From CAWBLP01 sp963789495 (GTDB lineage: Bacteria; Pseudomonadota; Alphaproteobacteria; Acetobacterales; Acetobacteraceae), in assembly GCA_963789495.1 (NCBI GenBank), contig CAWBLP010000031.1:1-64000 (forward strand): a stretch of 64,000 nt of DNA. The letters are read 5' to 3'. The translations under genes and the position numbers were made by a program. The notes under the pieces were generated by a model. That model was not told the DNA's origin. It saw only the letters and a program-made list of their open reading frames with translations, and did no database searches. Of this stretch, positions 17,549 through 25,918 are shown piece by piece (the stretch's first letter is position 1; each line of letters opens with the position of its first letter).

Positions 17549-18394
17549 TCAGAAGCTCAGTTGCGACGGAACCTGGTCCCGCGACACGCCGAACTTCGCC
17601 AGGCCTTCCAGCAGCCATTCGCGGATCTGGCCGGTGCCGCGATTGAAGTCGAGCCAGGCGTTGATCACCTCGCGGAACCGCTGATCGGGCTCCCATTGAA
17701 CGCCGAGGCAACTGGGCAGCGCGACCGTGGGATCGGTCAGCAGATGGTACGGGCCCAGCGACGCGTTGCGGCCGACCGTCGCGAGGCCGAGGATGGCGGC
17801 GAGGATCTGCACATCCGCCCGGCCCGACTGCAATGCGAGTGTGCATTCGTCGCGCGTCTTGAAGCCGGTGAGCTGCGCCTTCGGACAATAGCGCCGCGCG
17901 GCGGTTTCATGCAGCGAGCCCAGGTCGAACACGATGCGGATGTCGGGTTTGTTGAGGTCGTCCCAGGTCTTCGGGTCCAGCCCGTGGCGCGCCAGGCAGC
18001 CGAACGGGTGGATGATCATTGGATGGGTAAAACCGATGGACAGTGCGCGCTGCGGCGTCGGGTTCAGCGCGAAGGCCAGATCGACCTTGTTCGACTGCAG
18101 GTCCAACACCGAATTGCCGTAGGTGGATTCGAGATATTCCAGCCGGGCGCTGAACACCTTGGCGATGTCCTTGGCCATCTCGATGCAGGCGCCGCTCCAT
18201 TCGCCGCTCGCCAGATCCTTCTGGAAATACGGCAGCTCGCCGGGTAGCGCGGCGATGCGCAGCACCTTGGTGCGACGTACGCGCTCGAACGTGGTTTCAT
18301 TGGCGGTCTGCGCGCGGGCACTGCCGAACAACGCGCCGGCCGGTATCACGGTGGCAGCGGCCGCCAAGCCGCGGCGGCCAAATCTGGTCATCAT
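17549..18394 (-). CDS. Amino-acid ABC transporter substrate-binding protein
   Basis: The product is a periplasmic family-3 solute-binding protein of about 281 residues. The tandem ATG start at 18394 gives MMTRFGRRGLAAAATVIPAG, a Tat-like or Sec leader ending near SARAQT. The mature part shows TKVLRIAALPGELPYF, the ligand-cleft block IEMAKDIAKVFSARLEYLES and the hinge region VDLAFALNPTPQRALSIGFT. The longer open frame upstream (to 18766) covers a non-coding repeat and is not used. With the downstream permease it forms two thirds of an uptake system. The substrate is unknown. Confidence 0.88.
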   Translation of the reverse strand: MMTRFGRRGLAAAATVIPAGALFGSARAQTANETTFERVRRTKVLRIAALPGELPYFQKDLASGEWSGACIEMAKDIAKVFSARLEYLESTYGNSVLDLQSNKVDLAFALNPTPQRALSIGFTHPMIIHPFGCLARHGLDPKTWDDLNKPDIRIVFDLGSLHETAARRYCPKAQLTGFKTRDECTLALQSGRADVQILAAILGLATVGRNASLGPYHLLTDPTVALPSCLGVQWEPDQRFREVINAWLDFNRGTGQIREWLLEGLAKFGVSRDQVPSQLSF

Positions 18395-18539
18395 GTGTGC
18401 GTCTCCCTGTCGGCCTCGGCCCGGTGCCGGAGCAACCGGTTGCAACCGGGTTTGCAACAGCGGGCTAGGCCTTGCAAGCAAAACACCGGCCAACGCAGGG
18501 CCGAGCCGGACCCCGCCTGCGGAGTTACGGTTTTGGGCG

Positions 18540-18835
18540 TGATGGTGGGGCGCGGCAAGCGTCGGGGGCGGTTGCCCCCGAACCCCCATCAAGGGGCGCT
18601 GCCCCTTGAATCCCCGCCAAGGGTCCGGCCCTTGGAACCGACTCAGTTTGCGGTGGGGAGGGGGCCGGTCGTGATGATCGTTTGGTCGGAGGCCGTCACG
18701 CCCCCTCCCCGCCGCAAACCGAATCCGATTGCAACGGCGCGCCTTTGCTGGAGGTCCGGGAGGCAACGCCTCCTGGTGGGGTTCGGGGCAACGCCCCGAT
18801 GCTTGCTGCGACCCATCACCACACCCGGAACCATA
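18540..18835 (-). repeat. Hairpin-cluster repeat, copy B
   Basis: This full-length copy is in reverse orientation. Hairpins in plus-strand order are GGGGGC/GCCCCC, AAGGGGC/GCCCCTT, CAAGGG/CCCTTG, a long stem GCGGTGGGGAGGGGGC with GCCCCCTCCCCGCCGC, AAAGGC-type, AGGCAACGCCT and GGGGCAACGCCCC. The ends are similar inverted repeats: GGTGGGGCGCGGCAAGCGTCG on one side, with the complement of GATGGGTCGCAGCAAGCATCG on the other. It separates the isocitrate-lyase-family gene from the solute-binding protein gene, upstream of the latter. Confidence 0.8.
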
Positions 18836-18855
18836 AGACCCCAGGCGGATCCGGC

Positions 18856-19680
18856 TCAGTCTTGCATGAAAGCGTTGAAGTCCGGCGTTGCAATGGTGGT
18901 ATCCAGGTAGCCGAACGTGCCCGCGGTGGAGACCTCCCGGGCGGCATCCAGCAGCCCGGTCATTGCCGCCCGATACAGCGACGTGGCCAGGCTGATCCGC
19001 CGCACCCCGGCCGCGGTCAGCTCCGCCACGGTGAACGATTTTCCCTTGATCCCCGCCATGAAGTTCACCGGCTTCGACACCGCCGCGCAGACCGTGCGCA
19101 CCGCGTCCAGGTCGGGCAGGCCCGGGGCCATCAGCACATCGGCGCCGGCGGCCTCGAACGCCTGCAGCCGCTTGATCGTGTCATCGAGGTCGGGATTGCC
19201 ACGGAGGAAGTTTTCGGACCGCGCGGTCAGCACGAAGCCCGTGCCCAGGCCACGCGCCGCCTCCACGGCGGCGGCGATCCGCTCCACCGCCAGGCCCAGT
19301 TCGTAGAGCGGACGCGCCTTGTCGCCGGTGGCATCCTCGATCGAGCCGCCGACCAGGCCGATCCCGCCGGCCAGCCGGATGGTCTCCGCCGCGTCCTGAG
19401 GCGAATCGCCAAATCCCTTTTCCAGATCGGCGGACACCGGCAGGTCGGTCGCCTCCACGATGGCGCGGCAGTGGGTCAGCGCCTCCTCGCGGGTCACCAT
19501 GCCGTCGCGCCGGCCAAGCACGCCGGCCTGGGCACCGCTGGAACTGGCCAGGGCAGGAAAGCCCAGCGCGCCCAGCATCCGCGCGGAGCCGGCGTCCCAG
19601 GCGTTGCCGATCAGGAAACTGCCGGGCGCCGCATGCAGGGCCCGGAAACGCTCTGCCTTTTCGGCCTGGGTGGCGGTCAT
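18856..19680 (-). CDS. Isocitrate lyase/PEP mutase family protein
   Basis: This 274-residue TIM-barrel enzyme belongs to the isocitrate lyase/PEP phosphomutase superfamily. The start at 19680 has GAGG upstream. The N-terminus (LIGNAWDAGSARMLGALGF, PALASSSGAQAGVLGRRDG) and the metal-binding block SADLEKGFGD match the family. GGSIEDATGD replaces the usual EDQ loop, and the barrel continues with VLTARSENFLRG. The lyase signature KKCGH is not present, so it is not isocitrate lyase itself. Related proteins cleave or form C-C or C-P bonds in small oxo-acids. The exact substrate cannot be assigned. It is divergent from dusB. Confidence 0.82.
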   Translation of the reverse strand: MTATQAEKAERFRALHAAPGSFLIGNAWDAGSARMLGALGFPALASSSGAQAGVLGRRDGMVTREEALTHCRAIVEATDLPVSADLEKGFGDSPQDAAETIRLAGGIGLVGGSIEDATGDKARPLYELGLAVERIAAAVEAARGLGTGFVLTARSENFLRGNPDLDDTIKRLQAFEAAGADVLMAPGLPDLDAVRTVCAAVSKPVNFMAGIKGKSFTVAELTAAGVRRISLATSLYRAAMTGLLDAAREVSTAGTFGYLDTTIATPDFNAFMQD

Positions 19681-19807
19681 GCTTGGTTCCTCACGCTGCT
19701 GTCGCCACCAGCAAGCCCGCTCCGCCCGGCAGCAGCAATCCCCAATCGAAATTCGCCGCACCGGACCAATTGCGCGGAGGCCACCGTGTCGCTACTCTGC
19801 CCAAATC

Positions 19808-20881
19808 ATGGGCAATTGTAGTGCCACCACCACACCACCTGCCTTCGGACCGATCGTTCTCGGCCCTGGGGTTCGCATCGACACGCCGGTCATCCTGGCG
19901 CCGATGTCCGGCGTCACCGATCTGCCATTCCGCCGCACCGCCAAGCAGCTCGGCGCCGGCATGGTCGTCTCGGAGATGATCGCCTCCTGGGCGATGCTGC
20001 GGGAGAACCGCAAGACGCTCGACATGGCGGAGGTCGACGGCTGCGGCGGCATTTCCGCCGTGCAGCTTGCCGGCTGCGAACCGGATGCCGTGGCCGAGGC
20101 CGCGCGCATCGCCGCGGACAAGGGTGCCGACCTCATCGACATCAATTTCGGCTGCCCGGTGAAGAAGGTCGCGGTCGGCCAGATGGCCGGGTCCGCGCTG
20201 ATGCGGGACGAAACCACCGCCGCCGCCATCCTGGCCGCCACGGTGCGTGCCGTGCCGGTGCCGGTGACCATGAAAATGCGCATGGGCTGGGACCACGCCA
20301 GCCTCAACGCGCCACGGCTCGCCCGCATCGCTCAGGAGTCCGGCATCCGCATGGTCACGGTGCATGGCCGCACCCGGCAGCAGTTCTACACCGGCACCGC
20401 CGACTGGGATTTCATCGCCCAGGTGAAGCAGGGCCTGAACATCCCGGTGATCGTCAACGGCGACATCCTGTCGGAGGAAGACGCCGCCGATGCCCTGCGG
20501 CGTTCGGGCGCCGACGGGGTGATGATCGGGCGCGGATGTTATGGGCGGCCCTGGTTTCCGGCCCAGGCCGCGCATTTCCTGCGCACCGGGATGCATCTGC
20601 CGGACCCGCCCCTGGCGCGCCAGAAATCCATCCTGTTGGAGCACTACCATGCGATGCTCGCCCGGTTCGGGCAGAGCGCCGGCGTCCGGCTGGCGCGCAA
20701 ACATGTCTCCTGGTATTCGCGCGGCCTTCCCGGGTCTGCCGAGTTCCGCGCCACCATGAACCGAATCCCGGATGTCGGCCCGGTGCTGCAGCTGATCGAC
20801 AGTTTCTACGATCGGCTGATCGCACAGGGGATCGAACGCAAGCGGCCGATGCGCGACGAAGCTTTGGCCGAGGCCGCATGA
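19808..20881 (+). CDS. dusB: tRNA-dihydrouridine synthase DusB (NifR3)
   Basis: This 357-residue flavin enzyme reduces uridine to dihydrouridine in tRNA. The ATG at 19808 gives an N-terminus leading into VILAPMSGVTDLPFRRTA (FMN site). DLIDINFGCPVKKV contains the conserved catalytic Cys, followed by MKMRMGWD, TVHGRTRQQFYTG and ADGVMIGRGCYGRPW. The C-terminal helical domain includes RLARKHVSWYSRGLPGSAEF. It is the first gene of the classic alphaproteobacterial nifR3-ntrB-ntrC arrangement, and its stop overlaps the ntrB start as ATGA. Frames open further upstream run into the divergent gene and are not used. Confidence 0.93.
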   Translation: MGNCSATTTPPAFGPIVLGPGVRIDTPVILAPMSGVTDLPFRRTAKQLGAGMVVSEMIASWAMLRENRKTLDMAEVDGCGGISAVQLAGCEPDAVAEAARIAADKGADLIDINFGCPVKKVAVGQMAGSALMRDETTAAAILAATVRAVPVPVTMKMRMGWDHASLNAPRLARIAQESGIRMVTVHGRTRQQFYTGTADWDFIAQVKQGLNIPVIVNGDILSEEDAADALRRSGADGVMIGRGCYGRPWFPAQAAHFLRTGMHLPDPPLARQKSILLEHYHAMLARFGQSAGVRLARKHVSWYSRGLPGSAEFRATMNRIPDVGPVLQLIDSFYDRLIAQGIERKRPMRDEALAEAA

Positions 20882-22011
20882 GTGGCGTCGTCGCCCGCGC
20901 CCGACGCCTGCTGCGCGAAGCGCCGCGCGCTATCGACGCCGCCGCCGTGCTCAGCGCGCTGCCGGTCGCGGTGCTGCTGCTGGATGCCGACAACCGGTTT
21001 CGCCATGTCAACCACGCGGCGGAACAGTTCCTCGGCATCTCCGCCGCCAGCCTGGCGCAGCTTCGCCTCGGCGATCTGGTGCCGGAGGACAACCCGCTGT
21101 TCCTGCTGATCGAGCAGGTCCGCCACAGCGAGGCGACCATCGCCGACCATGACCTCAGCCTGGAAAGTCCCCGGCTGCACAAGCAGGGCATCACCGTGCA
21201 GGGCTCGCCCCTGCCGGAGGAGCCGGGCGCCGTGCTGCTGGTGATGCAGGACGCCTCCACCGCGCGGGCGCTGGACCGCCAGCTCGCGTTTCGCGGTGCG
21301 GCGCGCAGCGTCACCGGCATGGCAGCGATCCTGGCGCATGAGGTGAAGAACCCGCTCTCCGGCATTCGCGGCGCCGCCCAGCTGCTGGAAGGCAGCGTCA
21401 CCGCGGCCGATCAGGAGCTGTGCGTGCTGATCCGCGACGAGGCGGACCGCATCCGCGACCTGGTGGATCGGATGGAGGCGTTCGGCGAAAAGCCGATCGC
21501 GCGCACCGCGGTGAACATCCATCGCGTGCTGGAGCATGTCCGCAAGCTGGCGCAATCCGGCTTCGCGGCGCATGTGCGGTTCCAGGAGACCTATGACCCC
21601 TCGCTGCCGCCGGTCTGGGGCAATCGCGACCAGCTGGTGCAGGTGGTGCTGAACCTGGTGAAGAACGCCGCCGAGGCGGTGACGCAGCCTGGCGTCGGCC
21701 ACCCCGAAATCACGCTTGCCACCGGCTTCCAGCACGGCGTGCGCATCGCGGTGCCCGGCTCCTCCACCCGGCTCGACCTGCCGCTGTTCGTCGCCGTGCG
21801 CGATAACGGCCCGGGCATCCCGGACGATATCCGGCCGCACCTGTTCGAGCCCTTCGTCACCTCGAAGGCCGCCGGCAGCGGGCTCGGCCTGGCGCTGGTG
21901 GCGAAGATCATCGGTGACCATGGCGGCCTGATCGAGGTGGATTCCCGCCCGGGCCGCACCGAATTCCGCCTGCATCTGCCGGTGCTGAGCGAAGAGGAGT
22001 CCGACGGATGA
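20878..22011 (+). CDS. ntrB: Nitrogen regulation histidine kinase NtrB
   Basis: This 377-residue soluble kinase/phosphatase sets the phosphorylation of NtrC under control of PII. It has an N-terminal PAS domain (LPVAVLLLDADNRFRHVNHA), the H-box AILAHEVKNPLSGIRGAA with His about residue 154, the N-box VVLNLVKNAAEAV, and the ATP-lid blocks VRDNGPGIP and GSGLGLALVAKI. It is translationally coupled to dusB by ATGA. Its own stop overlaps the start of a 29-codon mini-frame that in turn overlaps ntrC. Confidence 0.93.
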   Translation: MSGVVARARRLLREAPRAIDAAAVLSALPVAVLLLDADNRFRHVNHAAEQFLGISAASLAQLRLGDLVPEDNPLFLLIEQVRHSEATIADHDLSLESPRLHKQGITVQGSPLPEEPGAVLLVMQDASTARALDRQLAFRGAARSVTGMAAILAHEVKNPLSGIRGAAQLLEGSVTAADQELCVLIRDEADRIRDLVDRMEAFGEKPIARTAVNIHRVLEHVRKLAQSGFAAHVRFQETYDPSLPPVWGNRDQLVQVVLNLVKNAAEAVTQPGVGHPEITLATGFQHGVRIAVPGSSTRLDLPLFVAVRDNGPGIPDDIRPHLFEPFVTSKAAGSGLGLALVAKIIGDHGGLIEVDSRPGRTEFRLHLPVLSEEESDG

Positions 22012-22097
22012 GGGGCAGCATGCCGGTATCGATCACCGTTCCGCTGTCGATCACAGTTCCGCTTGGCTCCCCACAGCCGACGAGTCCGCACGCATGA
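22008..22097 (+). CDS. Possible 29-codon coupling mini-ORF between ntrB and ntrC
   Basis: The gap between ntrB and ntrC is exactly filled by a reading frame. Its ATG overlaps the ntrB stop (ATGA) and its TGA overlaps the ntrC start (ATGA). The peptide contains MPVSITVPLSITVPLG, encoded by an 18-bp tandem duplication (TCGATCACCGTTCCGCTG and TCGATCACAGTTCCGCTT), so the duplication keeps the frame. Many gene pairs in this window use ATGA coupling, so ribosomes could pass from ntrB to ntrC through it. The peptide itself need not have a function. Confidence 0.4.
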   Translation: MRGSMPVSITVPLSITVPLGSPQPTSPHA

Positions 22098-23548
22098 CCC
22101 TGCCCACAGTCCTCGTCGCGGACGATGACCGATCGATCCGCACCGTGCTGACCCAGGCGCTGGGCCGCTCCGGCTACCAGGTCCGCACCACCGGCAATGC
22201 CGCCACGCTGTGGCGCTGGGTGGAGGATGGCGAAGGCGATCTGGTGATCACCGACGTGGTGATGCCGGACGAGAACGGGCTGGACCTGATTCCCCGCATC
22301 CGCAAGTTGCGGCCGGACCTGCGCGTCGTGGTGATGAGCGCGCAGTCCACGCTGATGACGGCAGTGAAGGCGACGCAGCGCGGTGCGTTCGAATACCTGC
22401 CCAAGCCGTTCGACCTGCAGGAGCTGCTGGCCGTGGTCGGCCGCGCCCTGGCCGCACCGGCGATCCCGGCGCCCGGTGTGCCGGAACCGCGCGACACCGA
22501 CGAACGCCTGCCGCTGATCGGCCGCAGCCCGTCGATGCAGGAAGTGTATCGCACCATCGCCCGGCTCAGCACCGCCGACCTCACCGTGATGATCAACGGC
22601 GAGTCGGGCACCGGCAAGGAGCTGGTGGCGCGTGCGCTGCACGATTACGGCAAGCGCCGCGCCGGCCCGTTCGTGGCGATCAACATGGCGGCGATCCCGC
22701 GCGAGCTGATCGAAAGCGAGCTGTTCGGCCATGAACGCGGCGCCTTCACCGGCGCCACCAACCGCACCCAGGGCCGCTTCGAGCAGGCCAATGGCGGCAC
22801 GCTGTTCCTGGATGAGATCGGCGACATGCCGCCCGAGGCGCAGACCCGCCTGCTGCGCGTGCTGCAGGAAGGCGAATTCACCAGCGTCGGAGGGCGGCAG
22901 CCGATCAAGGCCAATGTCCGCATCATCGCCGCCACCCATCGCGACCTGCGCACCGCAATCCGCCAGGGCCAGTTCCGCGAGGACCTGTTCTACCGGCTGA
23001 ATGTGGTGCCGATCCGCCTGCCGCCACTGCGTGAGCGGCTGGAGGACATCCCGCTGCTCGCCCGCCACTTCCTGGAGAAGGCGCGTGACGACGGGCTGCC
23101 GGTGAAGTCGCTGGACCAGGGCGCGGTGGACCGGCTGAAGCAGCATAACTGGCCGGGCAATGTCCGCGAGCTGGAGAACCTGATGCGGCGGCTGTCCGCG
23201 CTGTGTCCGGATGAGACCATCGGCGCCGACGCGATTGCGCCGGAACTGACCGAGGCCTCCGCGCCGCCACCTGCCCAGGCCGCCGCCGGCCCGTCCGGGC
23301 CGGAGTCGCTCTCCGCCGCGGTGGAACGCCACATTCGCGTCTTCCTCGCCGGCCACACGGACGGGGTGGGACCGTCCGATGTGTATGATCGCGTGATCGC
23401 CGAGGTGGAACGCCCGCTGATCCGCCTGACGCTGGCGGCGACGCGCGGCAACCAGATCAAGGCCGCTGCCATGCTGGGGCTGAACCGCAACACGCTGCGA
23501 AAGAAGATCCGCGACCTGGATATCCCGGTGGTTCGGGGGCTGGTGTGA
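22094..23548 (+). CDS. ntrC: Sigma-54 response regulator NtrC
   Basis: This 484-residue DNA-binding activator works in nitrogen limitation. The receiver domain (about 1-120) has VADDD, the phosphorylated Asp in LVITDVVMPDENG, and the Lys in YLPKPFD. The AAA+ domain (about 140-365) has Walker A GESGTGKE, the sigma-54-contact motif GAFTGA, and Walker B GGTLFLDEIGD. The C-terminal Fis-type helix-turn-helix is NQIKAAAMLGLNRNTLRKKI. All motifs are intact, so it should activate sigma-54 promoters, in contrast to the paralogue NtrX downstream. NtrB is its kinase. Confidence 0.95.
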   Translation: MTLPTVLVADDDRSIRTVLTQALGRSGYQVRTTGNAATLWRWVEDGEGDLVITDVVMPDENGLDLIPRIRKLRPDLRVVVMSAQSTLMTAVKATQRGAFEYLPKPFDLQELLAVVGRALAAPAIPAPGVPEPRDTDERLPLIGRSPSMQEVYRTIARLSTADLTVMINGESGTGKELVARALHDYGKRRAGPFVAINMAAIPRELIESELFGHERGAFTGATNRTQGRFEQANGGTLFLDEIGDMPPEAQTRLLRVLQEGEFTSVGGRQPIKANVRIIAATHRDLRTAIRQGQFREDLFYRLNVVPIRLPPLRERLEDIPLLARHFLEKARDDGLPVKSLDQGAVDRLKQHNWPGNVRELENLMRRLSALCPDETIGADAIAPELTEASAPPPAQAAAGPSGPESLSAAVERHIRVFLAGHTDGVGPSDVYDRVIAEVERPLIRLTLAATRGNQIKAAAMLGLNRNTLRKKIRDLDIPVVRGLV

Positions 23549-23675
23549 CCGGCCCGCAGCGGTCGCACGGCGCGTTTTCCCCCTGCCCTCCCGGTCCAAG
23601 CCCAAACCGGGACGGGAGCCGGGACAGCAGGCTTTCCGCTCGGCCTGACCCACGCGCGTATATCCTGCGGCTGCC

Positions 23676-25907
23676 ATGAACGTCTCGCCCGCCGCCAATT
23701 CGCTGCGCCCGCCGCCTGAGCCGGACGCCCCGCCACCGCCCCGGCGGTCGTGGCTTGGCGCGCTGGCCGACATCCTGCTGGGCAAGGCCGTCACCATCAC
23801 CCTGACCGCGATCGCGCTGGCGGTCGGGCTCGCCACCTTCATCATCCTGGCGCGCGGCTCGCAGCCCTTCGGCCTGCGCCCGGGCATCGGCGTCGGCCTG
23901 GTCCTCGCCAACCTCTCGGTCGTCCTGCTGCTTGGCGCCGTCCTCGCCGGGCGACTGACCCGGGTCTGGGTGGAACGCCGGCGTGGCTCCGCCGGCTCCC
24001 GCCTGCATGTCCGGCTGGTGCTGCTGTTCAGCGGCGTGGCGGTCGCGCCCACCATCTTGGTGGCGTGTTTCGCGGTCGCCTTCTTCCATTACGGCATCCA
24101 GGCCTGGTTCAACGACCCGGTTCGCAACTCCATCACCGAGTCGCTGCAGGTCGCCCGCGGCTATCTGGAGGAGCACCGCGACAATATCCGCGCCGTCGCC
24201 TTGGAAATGGCCAACGACCTGACCCGGGCCGGCACCTTCCTGGCCGCCGATCCGTCCGTGTTCGCCGACGTGCTGGCCACCCAGACCACGCTGCGCGGCC
24301 TGACCGAGGCGGTGATCTACGAGCCCAACACCAACCAGGTGATGGCCGCGGCCGGACTGTTCGTCGGCATGGGCGTGCAGCCGCCGAGTGCCGCCTCCAC
24401 CCAGCAGGCGCTGAAGGGCGATGTGGTGGTGCTGAATTCCACCGATGGCACGCGGGTGCGCGCACTGGCGCGGCTGGATTCGGTGCCGCCGCTGGTGCTG
24501 ATGATCGGCCGCCCGGTTGATCCGCAGATCCTCGGCTACATGAAACGCACCGAGCAGGCGGTGGCGGAATATGACCGCCTGCTGGAGAACCGCTCCTGGT
24601 TGCAGATCGCCTTTGCCTGGATCTTCGCCATCGTCGCGCTTCTGGTGCTGCTGGCCGCGGTGCTGATCGGCCTGGTGCTGGCCAACCAGATCGCCCGGCC
24701 GATCGGCACCCTGATCAACGCCGCCGAACGGGTGCGCGCCGGCGATCTGCGCGTGCGCGTGGCGGAAGCCTCCACCGGCGACGAGGTCGCCACGCTGTCG
24801 CGCGCCTTCAACCGCATGACCGGGCAGTTGGGCTCGCAGCGCGCCGAACTGATGGAGGCGTACAGCCAGCTCGACGACCGAAGACGCTTCACCGAGACGG
24901 TACTGTCCGGCGTGTCGGCCGGGGTGATCGGCATCGATGCGAAAGGCCGCATCGAACTGCCGAACCGCGCGGCGAGCGAGCTGCTCGGCCTCGACCTGCT
25001 GGCCGCGGCGGGTGAGCAGCTGGCCGAGGTGGTACCGGAATTTTCCGGCCTGCTGGACACCGCCCGCACCGCGCCGGAGCGGGCGCATACCCAGGAAGTG
25101 CAGATCGGCCCGCTCAATCGCCGCCGCATCCTGCTGGCGCGAATCGGCGCCGACCTGTCCGGCGAGCGCACCGATGGCTTCGTGCTGACCTTCGATGACA
25201 TCACCGAATTGCAGTCGGCGCAGCGCAAGGCGGCCTGGGCCGATGTCGCGCGGCGCATCGCGCACGAGATCAAGAACCCGCTGACCCCGATCCAGCTCGC
25301 CGCGGAACGCCTGAAGCGGCGCTTCACCAAGGAGATCCAGTCGGATCCGGAGACGTTCGGCCAGTGTGCCGACACCATCATCCGCCATGTCGGCGATATC
25401 GGCCGCATGGTGGACGAGTTCTCCGCCTTCGCCCGCATGCCGCAGCCGGTGATCAAGCCGGAAGACCTCGGTCAGATCGCACGCGAGGCCCTGGTGCTGC
25501 AAAAGGCCGCGCGCCCACAGATCACCTGGCAGACCGAGATTCCAGCGCGCGGTCCGATCGTGCCCTGCGACCGCCGGCTGATCCGCCAGGCACTGACCAA
25601 CCTGTTGCAGAATGCGGCCGATGCGGTCGCCATGCGCGAAGGCGCCGGCATGATCATGCTGGCGATCGGCGCCGCGGACGATCAGGTTGCCATAACCGTG
25701 ACGGATGATGGGATCGGGCTGCCGCCGGATGATCGCGCCCGCCTCACCGAACCCTATGTCACCCACAAGCCGAAAGGCACAGGATTGGGATTGGCGATTG
25801 TGAAGAAGATCATGGAGGACCATGGCGGCCGGCTGACGCTCGACGACCGAGCGGAGCTGCCCGGCGCCGTTGCGAGCCTGATCATGCCCTTGCCACACAC
25901 CTGCTGA
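23676..25907 (+). CDS. ntrY: Membrane histidine kinase NtrY
   Basis: This 743-residue sensor kinase pairs with NtrX; the NtrYX system links nitrogen and redox/oxygen signals in alphaproteobacteria. It has a Pro-rich start and transmembrane helices (ITLTAIALAVGLATFIILA, VLANLSVVLLLGAVLAG, LLFSGVAVAPTILVACFAV). A periplasmic sensor (about 130-300) follows, then another helix (IFAIVALLVLLAAVLIGLVL), a HAMP region (ARPIGTLINAAERV), and a PAS domain. The kinase core has ARRIAHEIKNPLTPIQLAA as H-box, NLLQNAADAV, VTDDGIGLP and GTGLGLAIVKKI. It lies 127 bp after ntrC and 11 bp before ntrX. Confidence 0.93.
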   Translation: MNVSPAANSLRPPPEPDAPPPPRRSWLGALADILLGKAVTITLTAIALAVGLATFIILARGSQPFGLRPGIGVGLVLANLSVVLLLGAVLAGRLTRVWVERRRGSAGSRLHVRLVLLFSGVAVAPTILVACFAVAFFHYGIQAWFNDPVRNSITESLQVARGYLEEHRDNIRAVALEMANDLTRAGTFLAADPSVFADVLATQTTLRGLTEAVIYEPNTNQVMAAAGLFVGMGVQPPSAASTQQALKGDVVVLNSTDGTRVRALARLDSVPPLVLMIGRPVDPQILGYMKRTEQAVAEYDRLLENRSWLQIAFAWIFAIVALLVLLAAVLIGLVLANQIARPIGTLINAAERVRAGDLRVRVAEASTGDEVATLSRAFNRMTGQLGSQRAELMEAYSQLDDRRRFTETVLSGVSAGVIGIDAKGRIELPNRAASELLGLDLLAAAGEQLAEVVPEFSGLLDTARTAPERAHTQEVQIGPLNRRRILLARIGADLSGERTDGFVLTFDDITELQSAQRKAAWADVARRIAHEIKNPLTPIQLAAERLKRRFTKEIQSDPETFGQCADTIIRHVGDIGRMVDEFSAFARMPQPVIKPEDLGQIAREALVLQKAARPQITWQTEIPARGPIVPCDRRLIRQALTNLLQNAADAVAMREGAGMIMLAIGAADDQVAITVTDDGIGLPPDDRARLTEPYVTHKPKGTGLGLAIVKKIMEDHGGRLTLDDRAELPGAVASLIMPLPHTC

Positions 25908-25918
25908 ATGGACCTCGG

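Noticed and set aside
23457..25898. Minus-strand frame of over 800 codons opposite ntrY and the end of ntrC
   Set aside because: It is a shadow of ntrY; the plus strand contains all kinase motifs in order.
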